64,000 bases of DNA from an uncultured Burkholderiales bacterium (GTDB taxonomy: Bacteria; Pseudomonadota; Gammaproteobacteria; Burkholderiales; Burkholderiaceae_C). The stretch is from assembly GCA_943908475.1 (NCBI GenBank), contig CALTTG010000007.1:39374-103373 (forward strand), given 5' to 3'. Below, in pieces: positions 8,727-17,900 of this stretch. The translations under genes were made by a program, and so were the position numbers. The notes beneath the pieces are model-generated. The model did no database searches, was not told the DNA's origin, and saw only the letters and a program-made list of their open reading frames with translations. Within the stretch, counting starts at the first letter, position 1. The number at the start of each line of letters is the position of its first letter.

Positions 8727-10412
8727 TCAAGCCGGCGTCTTGTCTCGCAGTTCGCGGCGCAAGATTTTGCCCACCGGCGTCTTGGGCAACTCGGCCCTGA
8801 ATTCCACCACCCGGGGCCGCTTGTAGCCCGTGAGGTGCTGCGCGCAATGGTCGCGCACATGTTGCTCGGTCAAGCCTGGGTTCTCCTTGACGATCACCAG
8901 CTTGACCGCCTCCCCGCTGTGCTCATCAGGCACCCCCACAGCGGCACATTCCAGCACGCCCTTGAGCTGCGTGACCACGTCTTCGACCTCATTGGGGTAC
9001 ACATTGAAGCCCGAGACCAGGATCATGTCCTTCTTGCGGTCGACGATGCGGAAATAGCCCTTGTCGTCCATGGTGGCGATGTCACCGGTGCGGAAAAAAC
9101 CATCGACGGTCATCACCTTGGCCGTCTCGTCGGGCCGTTGCCAGTAGCCGGCCATCACTTGCGGCCCCTTGACCGCCAGCTCACCCGGGGTGCCCGGCGG
9201 CACTTCGTGTCCATCGTCGTCCAGGATGCGCACCTCGGTCGAGGGCAAGGGCAAACCGATCGAGCCCGAGTAAGCCGTGGTGGTCACGGGCGTGCAGGTC
9301 ACCGATGGCGAGGTCTCGGACAGGCCATAGCCCTCGGCCACCGGGCAGCCCGTCTTGTCGCGCCAGAGCTTGGCGGTGGCCTGCTGAACCGCCATGCCCC
9401 CGCCCACCGACAAGCGCAAGTGGCTCCAGTCCACCTTGCCGAAATCGGGGTGATGCGCCATCGCGTTGAACAGGGTGTTGACTGCAGGGAAACTGTGGAA
9501 GCGATGCTTGCTCAGCTCTTTGAGCATGGCCGGCAAATCGCGCGGGTTGGGGATCAGGATGTTGCACGAGCCCAGGCGCATGCCCAGCATCATGTTCACG
9601 GTGAAACCGAAGATGTGATACAGCGGAAGCGCTGCCACCATGGTGGGCTGCTCACCGGAGGGCACCTGGGCCCACATGGGCTGATTCCAGGCTTGCGACT
9701 GCAGCAAGTTGGCAATGATGTTGCGATGAAGCAAGGTCGCGCCCTTGCTCACGCCCGTGGTGCCACCGGTGTACTGCAGCACGGCCACGTCGTCGTGCGT
9801 GGGCTGGGCCGGCTGCAGCTTCAAACTCCGCCCTCGGGCCAGCACCTGCTTGTAGGGCACGGCATGGGGCAACGAAAAGGCCGGCACCATCTTTTTGACT
9901 TTGCGCACCACGTGGTTGACGATGGCCCCCTTGAGCAGGCCCAGCGTGTCGCCCATGGCCGCCAACATCACATGCTGAACGGCCGTCTCGCCGATCACCT
10001 GCTGCAAGGTGGTGGCGAAGTTCTCCAGGATCAGAATGGCTTTGGCCCCGGAGTCTTTGAGCTGGTGCGCCAGCTCGCGGGGGGTGTACAAGGGGTTGAC
10101 GTTCACCACCACCAAGCCCGCCCGCAAGATGCCCATGACCGCCACCGGGTACTGAGGCACGTTGGGCAGCATCACGGCCACGCGGTCGCCCTTGCTCAGA
10201 CCCAGCCCCTGCAAGTAGGCGCCAAACGCTTGCGAGTCGAGGTCGATGTCGCGGAAGGTGTAGCGTTTGCCCATGAATGCATAAGCCGGCTTGTCGCGAT
10301 GGGTGCGGAACCCTTCGTCGATCAGCTCCACCAGGGATCGGTACACCGAGGGGTCGATCTCGGTGGGAACGCCGGGCGGGTAGTGCTTCAGCCAGATTTT
10401 GGATTCGCTCAT
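8727..10412 (-). CDS. fadD: long-chain fatty acid-CoA ligase
   Basis: This 561-residue AMP-forming synthetase starts at MSESKIWLKHYPPGVP. The ATP motif YTGGTTGVSKGA, the YGLSETSP motif, FRTGDIATMDDKGY and the C-terminal GKILRREL lysine are all present, and length and order match proteobacterial FadD. It activates long-chain fatty acids to acyl-CoA at the inner membrane for beta-oxidation. The upstream non-coding stretch contains a 16-bp palindrome that could bind a regulator of this gene or of the divergent chemoreceptor gene. Confidence 0.9.
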   Translation of the reverse strand: MSESKIWLKHYPPGVPTEIDPSVYRSLVELIDEGFRTHRDKPAYAFMGKRYTFRDIDLDSQAFGAYLQGLGLSKGDRVAVMLPNVPQYPVAVMGILRAGLVVVNVNPLYTPRELAHQLKDSGAKAILILENFATTLQQVIGETAVQHVMLAAMGDTLGLLKGAIVNHVVRKVKKMVPAFSLPHAVPYKQVLARGRSLKLQPAQPTHDDVAVLQYTGGTTGVSKGATLLHRNIIANLLQSQAWNQPMWAQVPSGEQPTMVAALPLYHIFGFTVNMMLGMRLGSCNILIPNPRDLPAMLKELSKHRFHSFPAVNTLFNAMAHHPDFGKVDWSHLRLSVGGGMAVQQATAKLWRDKTGCPVAEGYGLSETSPSVTCTPVTTTAYSGSIGLPLPSTEVRILDDDGHEVPPGTPGELAVKGPQVMAGYWQRPDETAKVMTVDGFFRTGDIATMDDKGYFRIVDRKKDMILVSGFNVYPNEVEDVVTQLKGVLECAAVGVPDEHSGEAVKLVIVKENPGLTEQHVRDHCAQHLTGYKRPRVVEFRAELPKTPVGKILRRELRDKTPA

Positions 10413-10709
10413 GCAGGCTCTCGGTGAACGCCAGGAAAGCCCCATCTTGACCCGAAGCCGCACCCCCTTGAATCAGGGGTTCCCAGCATGGACCTGCGAA
10501 ATTCATCACGCCCGGCCTTGCGCCTTAAAAATCGGTCAATCCCCCCGTTGATTTCGGCTTCTTGGCGTGCTGCAACGCACCATGATGAACGCACTGGTGC
10601 GCGGCATGCACCAGCAGCCGCCTCGGGCGACATGACCGGTCATGTTGCTGCCGTCAGGCGGACGCCCGAGGGCCTTCAGAGCAGTTTGCAGTTGCAGGAC
10701 CCTCTCTCC
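10413..10709. other. 297-bp divergent intergenic region between fadD and the Cache chemoreceptor
   Basis: This non-coding stretch separates the fadD start (minus) from the chemoreceptor start (plus). It holds an A-run region near 10525-10532, a perfect 16-bp palindrome at 10630-10645 and start-proximal CT-rich sequence. An in-frame extension of the chemoreceptor reaches 10488 but has no membrane-protein character, so it is treated as untranslated. Confidence 0.6.
10630..10645. promoter_or_regulatory. 16-bp perfect palindrome (ACATGACCGGTCATGT), candidate operator
   Basis: The sequence is its own reverse complement over all 16 bases and lies in the divergent fadD / chemoreceptor region, 65 bp before the chemoreceptor ATG. 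The TGACCGGTCA core resembles TetR-family operators; the regulator is unknown. Confidence 0.45.
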
Positions 10710-12275
10710 ATGTGGAACCCATCGAAACACCTGAGCGTGGCCACCCGTCTGAAAGGGCTGGTGGCCTTGTCTGTGCTGGCCGTCTTGGGCGTGGCCATCA
10801 GCCTGCTGGTGACCATGCTGAACCAGCAGATGCACGACCGCCGTCAGGCGGTGCGTCAAACCGTCGAGGTGGCCCACAGCCTGGTCAGCCACTACGGCCA
10901 ATTGGCGGCACAAGGTCGCTTGACCCCCACTGAAGCGCAGCGCCAGGCCATGGCGGCCCTCAATGGCCTGCGCTACGACCAACGCGAGTACTTCTGGGTC
11001 AACGACCTCGATGGCCAGATGATTCATCACCCCATCAAGCCGCAACTCAATGGCACCTTTGTGGGCGACATGAAGGACCCCAACGGCGTCAAGCTGTTCC
11101 AAGAGTTCAACGGCACGGTGCGCCAGCACGGCCAGGGCTTCGTGAACTACCAATGGCCCAAGCCGGGCGAAGACGCGCCCGTGGACAAGGTGTCCTACGT
11201 CAAGGGTTACCAGCCCTGGAACTGGGTGATCGGCTCCGGGCTTTATGTGGACGACATCCACAAGGCCTTTGCCCGCGAGGCGCTGCAGGTGATGGTCGGC
11301 ACCGGCCTGTGTGCCCTGCTGCTGGGGGGCTTGGCCCTGCGCACGGCGCGCCGCCTCACACGGGGCGTGGACGCGGCCGTGCAGGTGGCCGAAGCCATTG
11401 CCGAGGGCGACATCCGGGAGCACCACATGCCCCGAGAGTGGTCGCACGGGCACGACGAGTTGTCACGCCTGCTCAAGGCGATGCAGGCCATGTCCAAGAG
11501 GCTCAAAGACACCGTCTCCACCGTGCAGCAGACGGTCGACAGTGTGGCCCTCGCGAGCCAGCAAATTGCCGCGGGCAACCTGGACCTGTCGCAACGCACC
11601 GAGCAGACCGCCAGCTCCCTGCAACAGACCGCTTCGTCCATGGACGAGATGGGGCAGGCCGTGGCCAACAACAGCCACTCGTCGCAGTCGGCACGCCAGT
11701 TGGCCAACGAAGCCTTCGAGCAGGCGCGACAGGGTGCACACGTGGTCTCAGGCGTGGTGCAGAAAATGGACGCCATCCACGGCAGTGCCCGCAAGATCAG
11801 CGAAATCATCACGGTCATCGATGGCATCGCCTTCCAGACCAACATCCTGGCGCTCAACGCCGCGGTGGAAGCCGCCCGAGCCGGCGAGCAGGGGCGTGGC
11901 TTTGCGGTGGTGGCCAGCGAAGTGCGGCTTTTGGCGCAACGCAGCGCCAACGCCGCGCGCGAAATCAAGAGCCTGATTGCCGCGTCCACCGAACAGGTCG
12001 AAAGTGGCAACGCCATGGTGCATGCCGCCGGTGAAACCATGACGCAAATCGAAGCGTCGGTGGCCCGGGTCACGCACCTCATCGAGGCCATCGCCCGCTC
12101 GACCGCCGAGCAAGACAGCGGCATGAGCGACATCCACCAAGCCGTGGGCACGCTCGACCAGATGACTCAGCAAAACGCGTCGCTGGTCGAAGAGTCGGCC
12201 GCCGCGGCGGCCAGCTTGCGCGACCAGGCGCAAGCGCTGGCCCAGGTGCTGGCGCACTTTCGCGTCAGCGGCTGA
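10710..12275 (+). CDS. Cache-domain methyl-accepting chemotaxis protein
   Basis: The protein has 521 residues from MWNPSKHLSVATRLKGLV, with the first transmembrane helix at about 14-36. The periplasmic part (about 40-190) is a single Cache domain with LRYDQREYFWVNDLDGQM, HPIKPQLNGT and WNWVIGSGLYVDD. This sCache_2 form binds small ligands such as organic acids in other receptors. A second helix (about 198-216), HAMP and the signalling domain with the conserved FQTNILALNAAVEAAR tip follow. It ends at LAHFRVSG without a CheR tether pentapeptide, unlike the receptor at 4854. Its specific ligand is not predictable. Confidence 0.9.
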   Translation: MWNPSKHLSVATRLKGLVALSVLAVLGVAISLLVTMLNQQMHDRRQAVRQTVEVAHSLVSHYGQLAAQGRLTPTEAQRQAMAALNGLRYDQREYFWVNDLDGQMIHHPIKPQLNGTFVGDMKDPNGVKLFQEFNGTVRQHGQGFVNYQWPKPGEDAPVDKVSYVKGYQPWNWVIGSGLYVDDIHKAFAREALQVMVGTGLCALLLGGLALRTARRLTRGVDAAVQVAEAIAEGDIREHHMPREWSHGHDELSRLLKAMQAMSKRLKDTVSTVQQTVDSVALASQQIAAGNLDLSQRTEQTASSLQQTASSMDEMGQAVANNSHSSQSARQLANEAFEQARQGAHVVSGVVQKMDAIHGSARKISEIITVIDGIAFQTNILALNAAVEAARAGEQGRGFAVVASEVRLLAQRSANAAREIKSLIAASTEQVESGNAMVHAAGETMTQIEASVARVTHLIEAIARSTAEQDSGMSDIHQAVGTLDQMTQQNASLVEESAAAAASLRDQAQALAQVLAHFRVSG

Positions 12276-12287
12276 GCACCTCAAGGC

Positions 12288-13481
12288 TCAGCGCAACACC
12301 GCCGCGAAGGCCTCGGCCACCCGGTCCACGTTGTTGGCGTTGAGGCCCGCCGCGCACATGCGCCCGGAGCGCAGCACATACACCCCGTGCTGTTCGCGCA
12401 GGGCATCGGCTTGGGCCGGGCTCACCCCGGTGTAGCTGAACATGCCGCGCTGGTCGATGAAATAGCGCACGTCGCGACCCGGCAGTTGCGCCACCACGCC
12501 GTCGTACAGGCGTTGGCGCATCACCTTGATGCGGTCGCGCATGGCGGTCAGCTCGTCGGCCCACAACTGGCGCAAGGCCGGGGTTTGCAGCACGCGGGCC
12601 ACGATCTGGCTGCCATGGGTGGGCGGGCTGGAGTAGTTGCGGCGCACGGCCGACATCAGCTGACCGATCACCAATTGCGCTTGCGCCTGGTCTGGACACA
12701 CGACGCTGAGGCCGCCCACGCGTTCGCCGTACAGGGAAAAGCTCTTGGAAAACGAATTGGCCACGAAGAAGCTCACCCCGGCCGAGGCCAGCGCACGCAG
12801 CGCAAAGGCGTCTTCCTCGATGCCGTCGCCGAAGCCTTGGTAGGCGATGTCCAGGTAGGGCAGCAGCTGACGCGCCTTGAGCACGTCGATCAACTGCAGC
12901 CATTGCGCCTCGCTGAGGTCCACCCCGGTGGGGTTGTGGCAGCAGGCGTGCAACAGCACGATGCTCTGGGCCGGCAGGCCGTCAATGGCCGAGAGCATGG
13001 CGTCGAACTTCAGGCCCTTGGTGTCGGCATCGTAGTAAGGATAGGTGTTGACCTGGAAGCCGGCCCCTTCAAACATCGCGCGGTGGTTGTCCCAGGTGGG
13101 ATCGCTCACCCACACTTGCGATTGAGGGAAGTAGCGCTTGAGGAAGTCGGCGCCCACCTTCAGGCCACCCGAGCCACCCAGGGTCTGGATGGTGGCGATG
13201 CGACCACTGGTCACCGCTTCGTGCGAGTCCCCGAACAGCAGGGCCTGCACGGCCTGGCGATACGCGGGGTTGCCCGTCATGGGCAGGTAAGGCTTTGGCC
13301 CGACAGAAGCCAGCAGGGCCGATTCGGCCTCGCGCACGGCCTGCATCACCGGCAAGCGGCCTTCGTTGTCAAAGTAAATGCCGATGCTCAGGTTGATCTT
13401 GTCCGAGCGGGGGTCTTTTTGAAAGTCTTCGTTGAGCGTGAGGATCGGGTCGCCTGGGTAGGCGTCAACGTGCTTGAACAT
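12288..13481 (-). CDS. tyrB: aromatic amino acid aminotransferase
   Basis: This 397-residue class I PLP aminotransferase begins MFKHVDAYPGDPILTL. The PLP lysine lies in NSFSKSFSLYGERVGG, HACCHNPTGVDL supplies the PLP ring contacts, and LNANNVDRVAEA closes the small domain. Length and motifs match the AspC/TyrB group, which transfers amino groups between aspartate, tyrosine or phenylalanine and 2-oxoglutarate. Which substrate dominates cannot be told from sequence. Its start lies 36 bp from the 20-bp palindrome at 13517, so it may share control with the divergent small genes. Confidence 0.88.
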   Translation of the reverse strand: MFKHVDAYPGDPILTLNEDFQKDPRSDKINLSIGIYFDNEGRLPVMQAVREAESALLASVGPKPYLPMTGNPAYRQAVQALLFGDSHEAVTSGRIATIQTLGGSGGLKVGADFLKRYFPQSQVWVSDPTWDNHRAMFEGAGFQVNTYPYYDADTKGLKFDAMLSAIDGLPAQSIVLLHACCHNPTGVDLSEAQWLQLIDVLKARQLLPYLDIAYQGFGDGIEEDAFALRALASAGVSFFVANSFSKSFSLYGERVGGLSVVCPDQAQAQLVIGQLMSAVRRNYSSPPTHGSQIVARVLQTPALRQLWADELTAMRDRIKVMRQRLYDGVVAQLPGRDVRYFIDQRGMFSYTGVSPAQADALREQHGVYVLRSGRMCAAGLNANNVDRVAEAFAAVLR

Positions 13482-13516
13482 GGGGGCTCCTTCGGTGCGA
13501 GCCGAGATTATGAAGG

Positions 13517-13549
13517 CCCCTAGTTCGAACTAGGGGAGGCCCTAGTTCG
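13517..13549. promoter_or_regulatory. 20-bp palindrome plus degenerate second site, candidate activator/repressor operators
   Basis: CCCCTAGTTCGAACTAGGGG at 13517-13536 is a perfect palindrome. The half-site CCCTAGTTC recurs at 13540-13548, putting a second site 22 bp (two helical turns) downstream with a decayed right arm. A -10-like TAGAGT at 13577-13582 follows, so the second site would lie just upstream of the -35 position of the small-gene operon. This is the geometry expected for a dimeric activator, for example a LuxR/NarL-type protein. The regulator itself is not identified. Confidence 0.6.
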
Positions 13550-13640
13550 CAGGATGTGGCCCAGGCGGGCTCTGCCTAGAGTGGGACCCCATCGCACCCG
13601 ACGGTCGGGCGCGATTGACCCAACCCCGAAAGGACCTTCC

Positions 13641-13928
13641 ATGACTTCTCAAGCCACCCTTCGCGCCACCCAAGTGGCCCACGACGACATCGCCCTGCTG
13701 GCCACCGCCGGTGCGGCCCGTGCCCGCCAGGCGCGTGAGCTCGACACCCAGGACGTGCAGGCCGTCTCGGGTGGCGTCACCTACGCCATCATCCGCGATC
13801 CGTTCCCGCTGGGCACCATCAACCCCGAGCTGATGACAGCCCTCAAGCAACGCCTTCAGATTCAGCCGATCCAGCCCGTGGGCCAGCTCGGCTCGCTGGG
13901 TCAGCTCAAGACGCCGGTGTTGCGCTGA
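13641..13928 (+). CDS. small protein with double-glycine leader-like motif
   Basis: This 95-residue protein has a good ribosome site (AAAGGA at 13629-13634). Residues 33-45 read ELDTQDVQAVSGG, matching the bacteriocin-type double-glycine leader pattern (hydrophobic and acidic positions followed by GG at 44-45) processed by C39 peptidases. The 50 residues after GG (VTYAIIRDPFPLG... to PVLR) lack cysteine and are rich in Gln, Leu and Pro. I do not recognise the family. The next gene starts 19 bp later with its own strong ribosome site, so they form an operon. No transporter or peptidase is nearby, so export and processing are speculative. Confidence 0.7.
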   Translation: MTSQATLRATQVAHDDIALLATAGAARARQARELDTQDVQAVSGGVTYAIIRDPFPLGTINPELMTALKQRLQIQPIQPVGQLGSLGQLKTPVLR

Positions 13929-13946
13929 CGTCAGGGAGGTGTCGCC

Positions 13947-14387
13947 ATGATCCACACACTTTGCCCCAGTGCCCAGCCCGAATCGGCCGACGTCGAAGTG
14001 TTTGCCGTGATCGGCGGCACCGCCCAGGCGCCCGAAGTGCAGTACCTCGACCGGCCCTTGCCCCTCACGCCCGCTTTGCAAGCGATGGTGGCGCCCTTGC
14101 TGCCCACCGAGGTGTACCGCTTGTCGGCCCCCTGCGCGAGGGGCCCCGAGTGCTGGCACTTTGATGAGCCCCGCCAGGTCTGCCGCCTGGCCATCCGCAC
14201 CGTGCGCTTGACGCCGGTCGTGGTGCACAAGCCGCCGCCTTGCGCCATCCGGTCCCGCTGCCAGTGGTGGCAGCAAGAGGGCGTGTCGGGCTGCTTGCGC
14301 TGCCCGCAAGTGGTGACGAACGACCTGGCGGCCAGCGACACCTACCGCCGGGTGGCCGATCCGTTCAACCTCACCGACGCGGCCTGA
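13947..14387 (+). CDS. eight-cysteine hypothetical protein
   Basis: The protein has 146 residues, preceded by AGGGAGG at 13933-13939. Cysteines lie at about 6, 63, 69, 79, 99, 105, 116 and 119. Those at 63/69/79 and 99/105/116 repeat the spacing C-x5-C-x9/10-C, and the last motif adds CxxC (CLRCPQVVT). The segment around 97-118 (PPCAIRSRCQWWQQEG) looks strongly conserved in style. Such spacing suggests a duplicated metal-binding module (zinc or iron-sulfur), but no known family was recognised. It is co-transcribed with the double-glycine protein and has no signal peptide or membrane helix. Confidence 0.75.
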   Translation: MIHTLCPSAQPESADVEVFAVIGGTAQAPEVQYLDRPLPLTPALQAMVAPLLPTEVYRLSAPCARGPECWHFDEPRQVCRLAIRTVRLTPVVVHKPPPCAIRSRCQWWQQEGVSGCLRCPQVVTNDLAASDTYRRVADPFNLTDAA

Positions 14388-14392
14388 GCCGC

Positions 14393-14878
14393 TCAGGCCT
14401 TGAGGGCTTTTTCGATGTCTTCACGCAAGGCCTTGGGGGCGTCGGTCGGGGCGTAGCGGCCCAACACCCGGCCATCACGGCCCACCAGGAACTTGGTGAA
14501 GTTCCACTTGATGGCCTTGGTGCCCAAAATGCCCGGCGCCTCTTTGACAAGGTGCTGATACAGCGGGTGTGCGTCGCTGCCATTGACGTCGATCTTGGAC
14601 ATCATCGGGAAGCTCACCCCATAGTTGAGCTGGCAGAACGACGCGATCTCTGAGTCGGCCCCCGGGTCCTGCCCGCCGAACTGGTTGCACGGAAAGCCCA
14701 GCACCACCAAGCCCTGGTCCTTGTAGGCCTGCCACAGCTTTTCCAGCCCCTCGAACTGAGGCGTGAAGCCGCACCTGCTCGCCGTGTTGACGATCAACAG
14801 CACCTGGCCGCGGTGATCGGCAAGGCTGGCCTTCTGGCCTGTGATGGTTTGTGCATCGAAATCGTAGACAGAAGCCAT
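14393..14878 (-). CDS. glutathione peroxidase, cytoplasmic
   Basis: The protein has 161 residues from MASVYDFDAQ. The peroxidatic cysteine lies in NTASRCGFTPQ, the second conserved cysteine in FPCNQFGGQDPG, and the Trp/Asn pair in KWNFTKF, so the catalytic set of a thiol peroxidase of the GPx family (BtuE-like) is complete. Such bacterial enzymes usually use thioredoxin to reduce hydroperoxides. There is no signal peptide, unlike the second peroxidase at 38276. It is convergent with the cysteine-rich protein gene (5 bp apart) and divergent from the CheB-CheR gene. Confidence 0.9.
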   Translation of the reverse strand: MASVYDFDAQTITGQKASLADHRGQVLLIVNTASRCGFTPQFEGLEKLWQAYKDQGLVVLGFPCNQFGGQDPGADSEIASFCQLNYGVSFPMMSKIDVNGSDAHPLYQHLVKEAPGILGTKAIKWNFTKFLVGRDGRVLGRYAPTDAPKALREDIEKALKA

Positions 14879-14960
14879 GTTGAAGTCCGGATGAAACGCG
14901 AGGGAAATGACGCTGGTGCAGGCGCGGGTGAACCCATACACTACGGACAAATCGTAAAGC

Positions 14961-17900
14961 ATGGGCCAAACCGTGAAACCAGACAGGGGAATTGCCGTCG
15001 GACCGAGCGCCGATGGCGACCAATCGGATGCCCTGACGGACGCAGCAAACGCTGCGGACGCGGCCGATGCCTGGCCTGCGCGCAAACTGGTGGTGATGGG
15101 TGCCTCCGCCGGCGGCCTCGATGCCTTGTGCCGGGTGTTCGACCATGCCCCCAGCCAATCGGGTGCCGCGTTCGTGGTGATTCAGCACCTGTCCCCTGAG
15201 CATCCCACCCTGATGGACACGCTCCTGGCCCGCCACACCCAGATGCCGGTGCGGTTGGTCACGACCGAGACGCCGCTGGCGCCCGACACGGTCTACCTCA
15301 TCCCACCCGGCAAGCACCTGGGGCTGGAGGGGCACCAACTGACCCTGACCCCCAAGCCCGCTCAGGGCATCGGCCTGCCCATTGACGACTTCCTCGCGGT
15401 CGCCGCCGAGCATTGGGGCGAACGGGTGCTGGCCATCATCTTGTCGGGCACCGGCGGCGATGGCTCACGCGGCATCGTGCGTGTCAGTGACGCGGGGGGG
15501 CACGTGTTGGCGCAATCCATGGGGAGCTCGGCGTTTGATGGCATGCCTCGCACCGCCGTGGCCACCGGGGTGGTCGATGAAGTGCTGTCGCCCGAGCAAA
15601 TCGGGCAGTGGCTCCGCGAGCACCTCCCGCACGGGCTGCACACCGACGAGGACGCCCCTTGGGCCCCCGACCGCACCTCGACCGATGGCGCCCTCCAAGA
15701 TGCCGAGATCCTTCGGCAGACCGAACGGCTGGCCTTGCTGGTGCGTCAACAGACCGGCATGCCCATGGACCAGTACAAGCCCGACATGGTGCATCGACGC
15801 GTTCGCCGACGCATGCAGCTGCTGGGCCTGAACGACTTGTCCGACTACCTCGCGCACCTGGAGGCCACCCCCGAGGAGTCGACGCTGCTGCGCAAGGAAA
15901 TCCTCATCCCGGTGACCCACTTCTTTCGGGATGTCGAAACCTTCGAGGCCCTGAGCCGTCACGCCCTGCCCGACCTGCTGCGGACGCTGCGTGCGGACCA
16001 GCCCCTGCGGGCCTGGGTGGCCGCGACCGCCACGGGCGAAGAGGCCTATTCGCTGGCCATGACCCTGCAAGAAGCCTGTGACGAAGCCCGCAAGTGGCCC
16101 CCCATCAAGGTCTACGCCACCGACATTGAACAAAGCTACCTGGACGTGGCCGCGGCGGGGCGTTACCCCGAGTCCATCGAGCGCGAGGTCAGCCGGGAAC
16201 GGCTGGAGCGCTTCTTCACCCACCGCGATGGGCAGTACCAGGTTCGACCCGAGCTGCGCGCCATGATCGTGTTCGCTCGGCACGACCTCATCAACGACCC
16301 ACCCTTCACGCAGATGCACCTGGTCTCGTGTCGGAACATGCTGATTTACCTGCGTCAAACCGCGCAAACCCAGGTGCTGCGCCGCCTGCAGTACGGGCTC
16401 AAACCCGGCGGCGTGCTGATGCTGGGCCGCAGCGAAACCCCCTCGGCCATCCAAGACAACCTGCAAGTCATCGACAGCCGGGCTCGGCTGTTCCGCCCCG
16501 GCGCGCCCTTGTCGACCTCGGCGCTGCAGCAGATGACCGGCAGCCGCCGCCAGGCGGTGGCCTCGCCCCCTCACACCCTCATGCCAGCGGCATCGCACAG
16601 CCATTTGCTGGGTGCCCTGCAACAGATGGCCGAGCGCTATGCGCCGCCCGGGCTCATCATCGATGAACACGGCCAGTTGCTCCAGGTCATCGGTGACATG
16701 AGCGCCTTGCTGCACATGCGGGCGGGTGCCCCCTCCTTGCTGGTGCACGACCTCCTGCCCGCTGAGCTGGAACCTGTGGTGCGCCAGTTGTTGAGCCACC
16801 TGGTCGAGCAGGGGGGCACCGTCCGCTCTCCGGGCTTGCGCCTGTCCGAGCTGAACTCAAGGTGGCCCCACGAGCGCCTGACGGTGTCGGCCACCCGCGT
16901 GCAGACCGGGCTGCCTCAGCAGGTGGCCAGCCCCGTGCTGTTGCTGTTCGAAACCGACACCCACCGATCCGCCACCACCGAGTCGGCCGTGGTGCTCGCC
17001 CTGGGCGACACGGCACGCGATCGATTGGCCCAGCTGGAGCGAGAGCTCACCCTCACCCGCAACAACCTGCAAGCCACCATCGAAGCCCTGCAGACCGCCA
17101 ACGAAGAGCTGCAGTCGAACAATGAAGAGCTGATGTCCTCCAACGAGGAGCTGCAAAGCACCAACGAAGAACTGCAATCGGTCAACGAAGAGCTCTACAC
17201 GATCAACGCCGAGTACCAGTCCAAGCTGGAGTTGCTGCAACATCTCCACGCCGACCTGGACGGCATGGGGCGCGCCGTGGGCATCCCCAGCCTGTTCGTC
17301 GACGAAGACCTTCGCCTGCAGCGCCTGACCCGCGAGGCCTCCGCCTTGTTCAACCTGCGCGAGGCCGACATGGGCCGCAGCATTGAAGATTTCTCGCACC
17401 GCCTGGACTTCCCCGAGCTTTACCACGAGCTTCGACGGGCCATGCGGACGGGGCAAACCATCGAGCGAGAAGTGCGCAGCGACCAAGGGCGCTGGTACCT
17501 CGCTCGGCTCATTCCTTATGGTCCGCCTGGCAGCGACAGCCGCAGCACCCAACGCGCGGTGGTCAGCTTTGTCGATCTCTCGCCCGTGCGCAATGCCAGC
17601 CGCCTGCAAGCCATCATCGACGCCATGCCCATGAGCGTGGCCGTGCTCGACTTCACCGGCCGCATCCAATCGGTCAACCAATCCTGGCGGCAGTTCGCCA
17701 CCGACAACGGTGATCCGGCCCTGGCCCACACGGGGCCCGGACACAACTACCTGCAAGTCATCCGCAACGGCTACACCGGACGCCGGGAGACGGATCACGA
17801 GGCCCAGGCCATCGAAGCTGGCCTGACCGGCGTGCTGCGCGGTGACCGCCAGCACTTTCAGCAGGTCTACCCCTGCCACGCCCCCCACGAGCGGCGTTGG

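Noticed and set aside
8835..10427. 530-codon open frame on the plus strand opposite fadD
   Set aside because: The composition is typical of an antisense shadow (His/Gln/Arg-rich) and fadD has clear motifs on the other strand.
10525..10550. Possible weak sigma-28-like promoter before the Cache receptor
   Set aside because: The -10 part matches only about five of eight bases with altered spacing, too weak next to the exact site at 4806.
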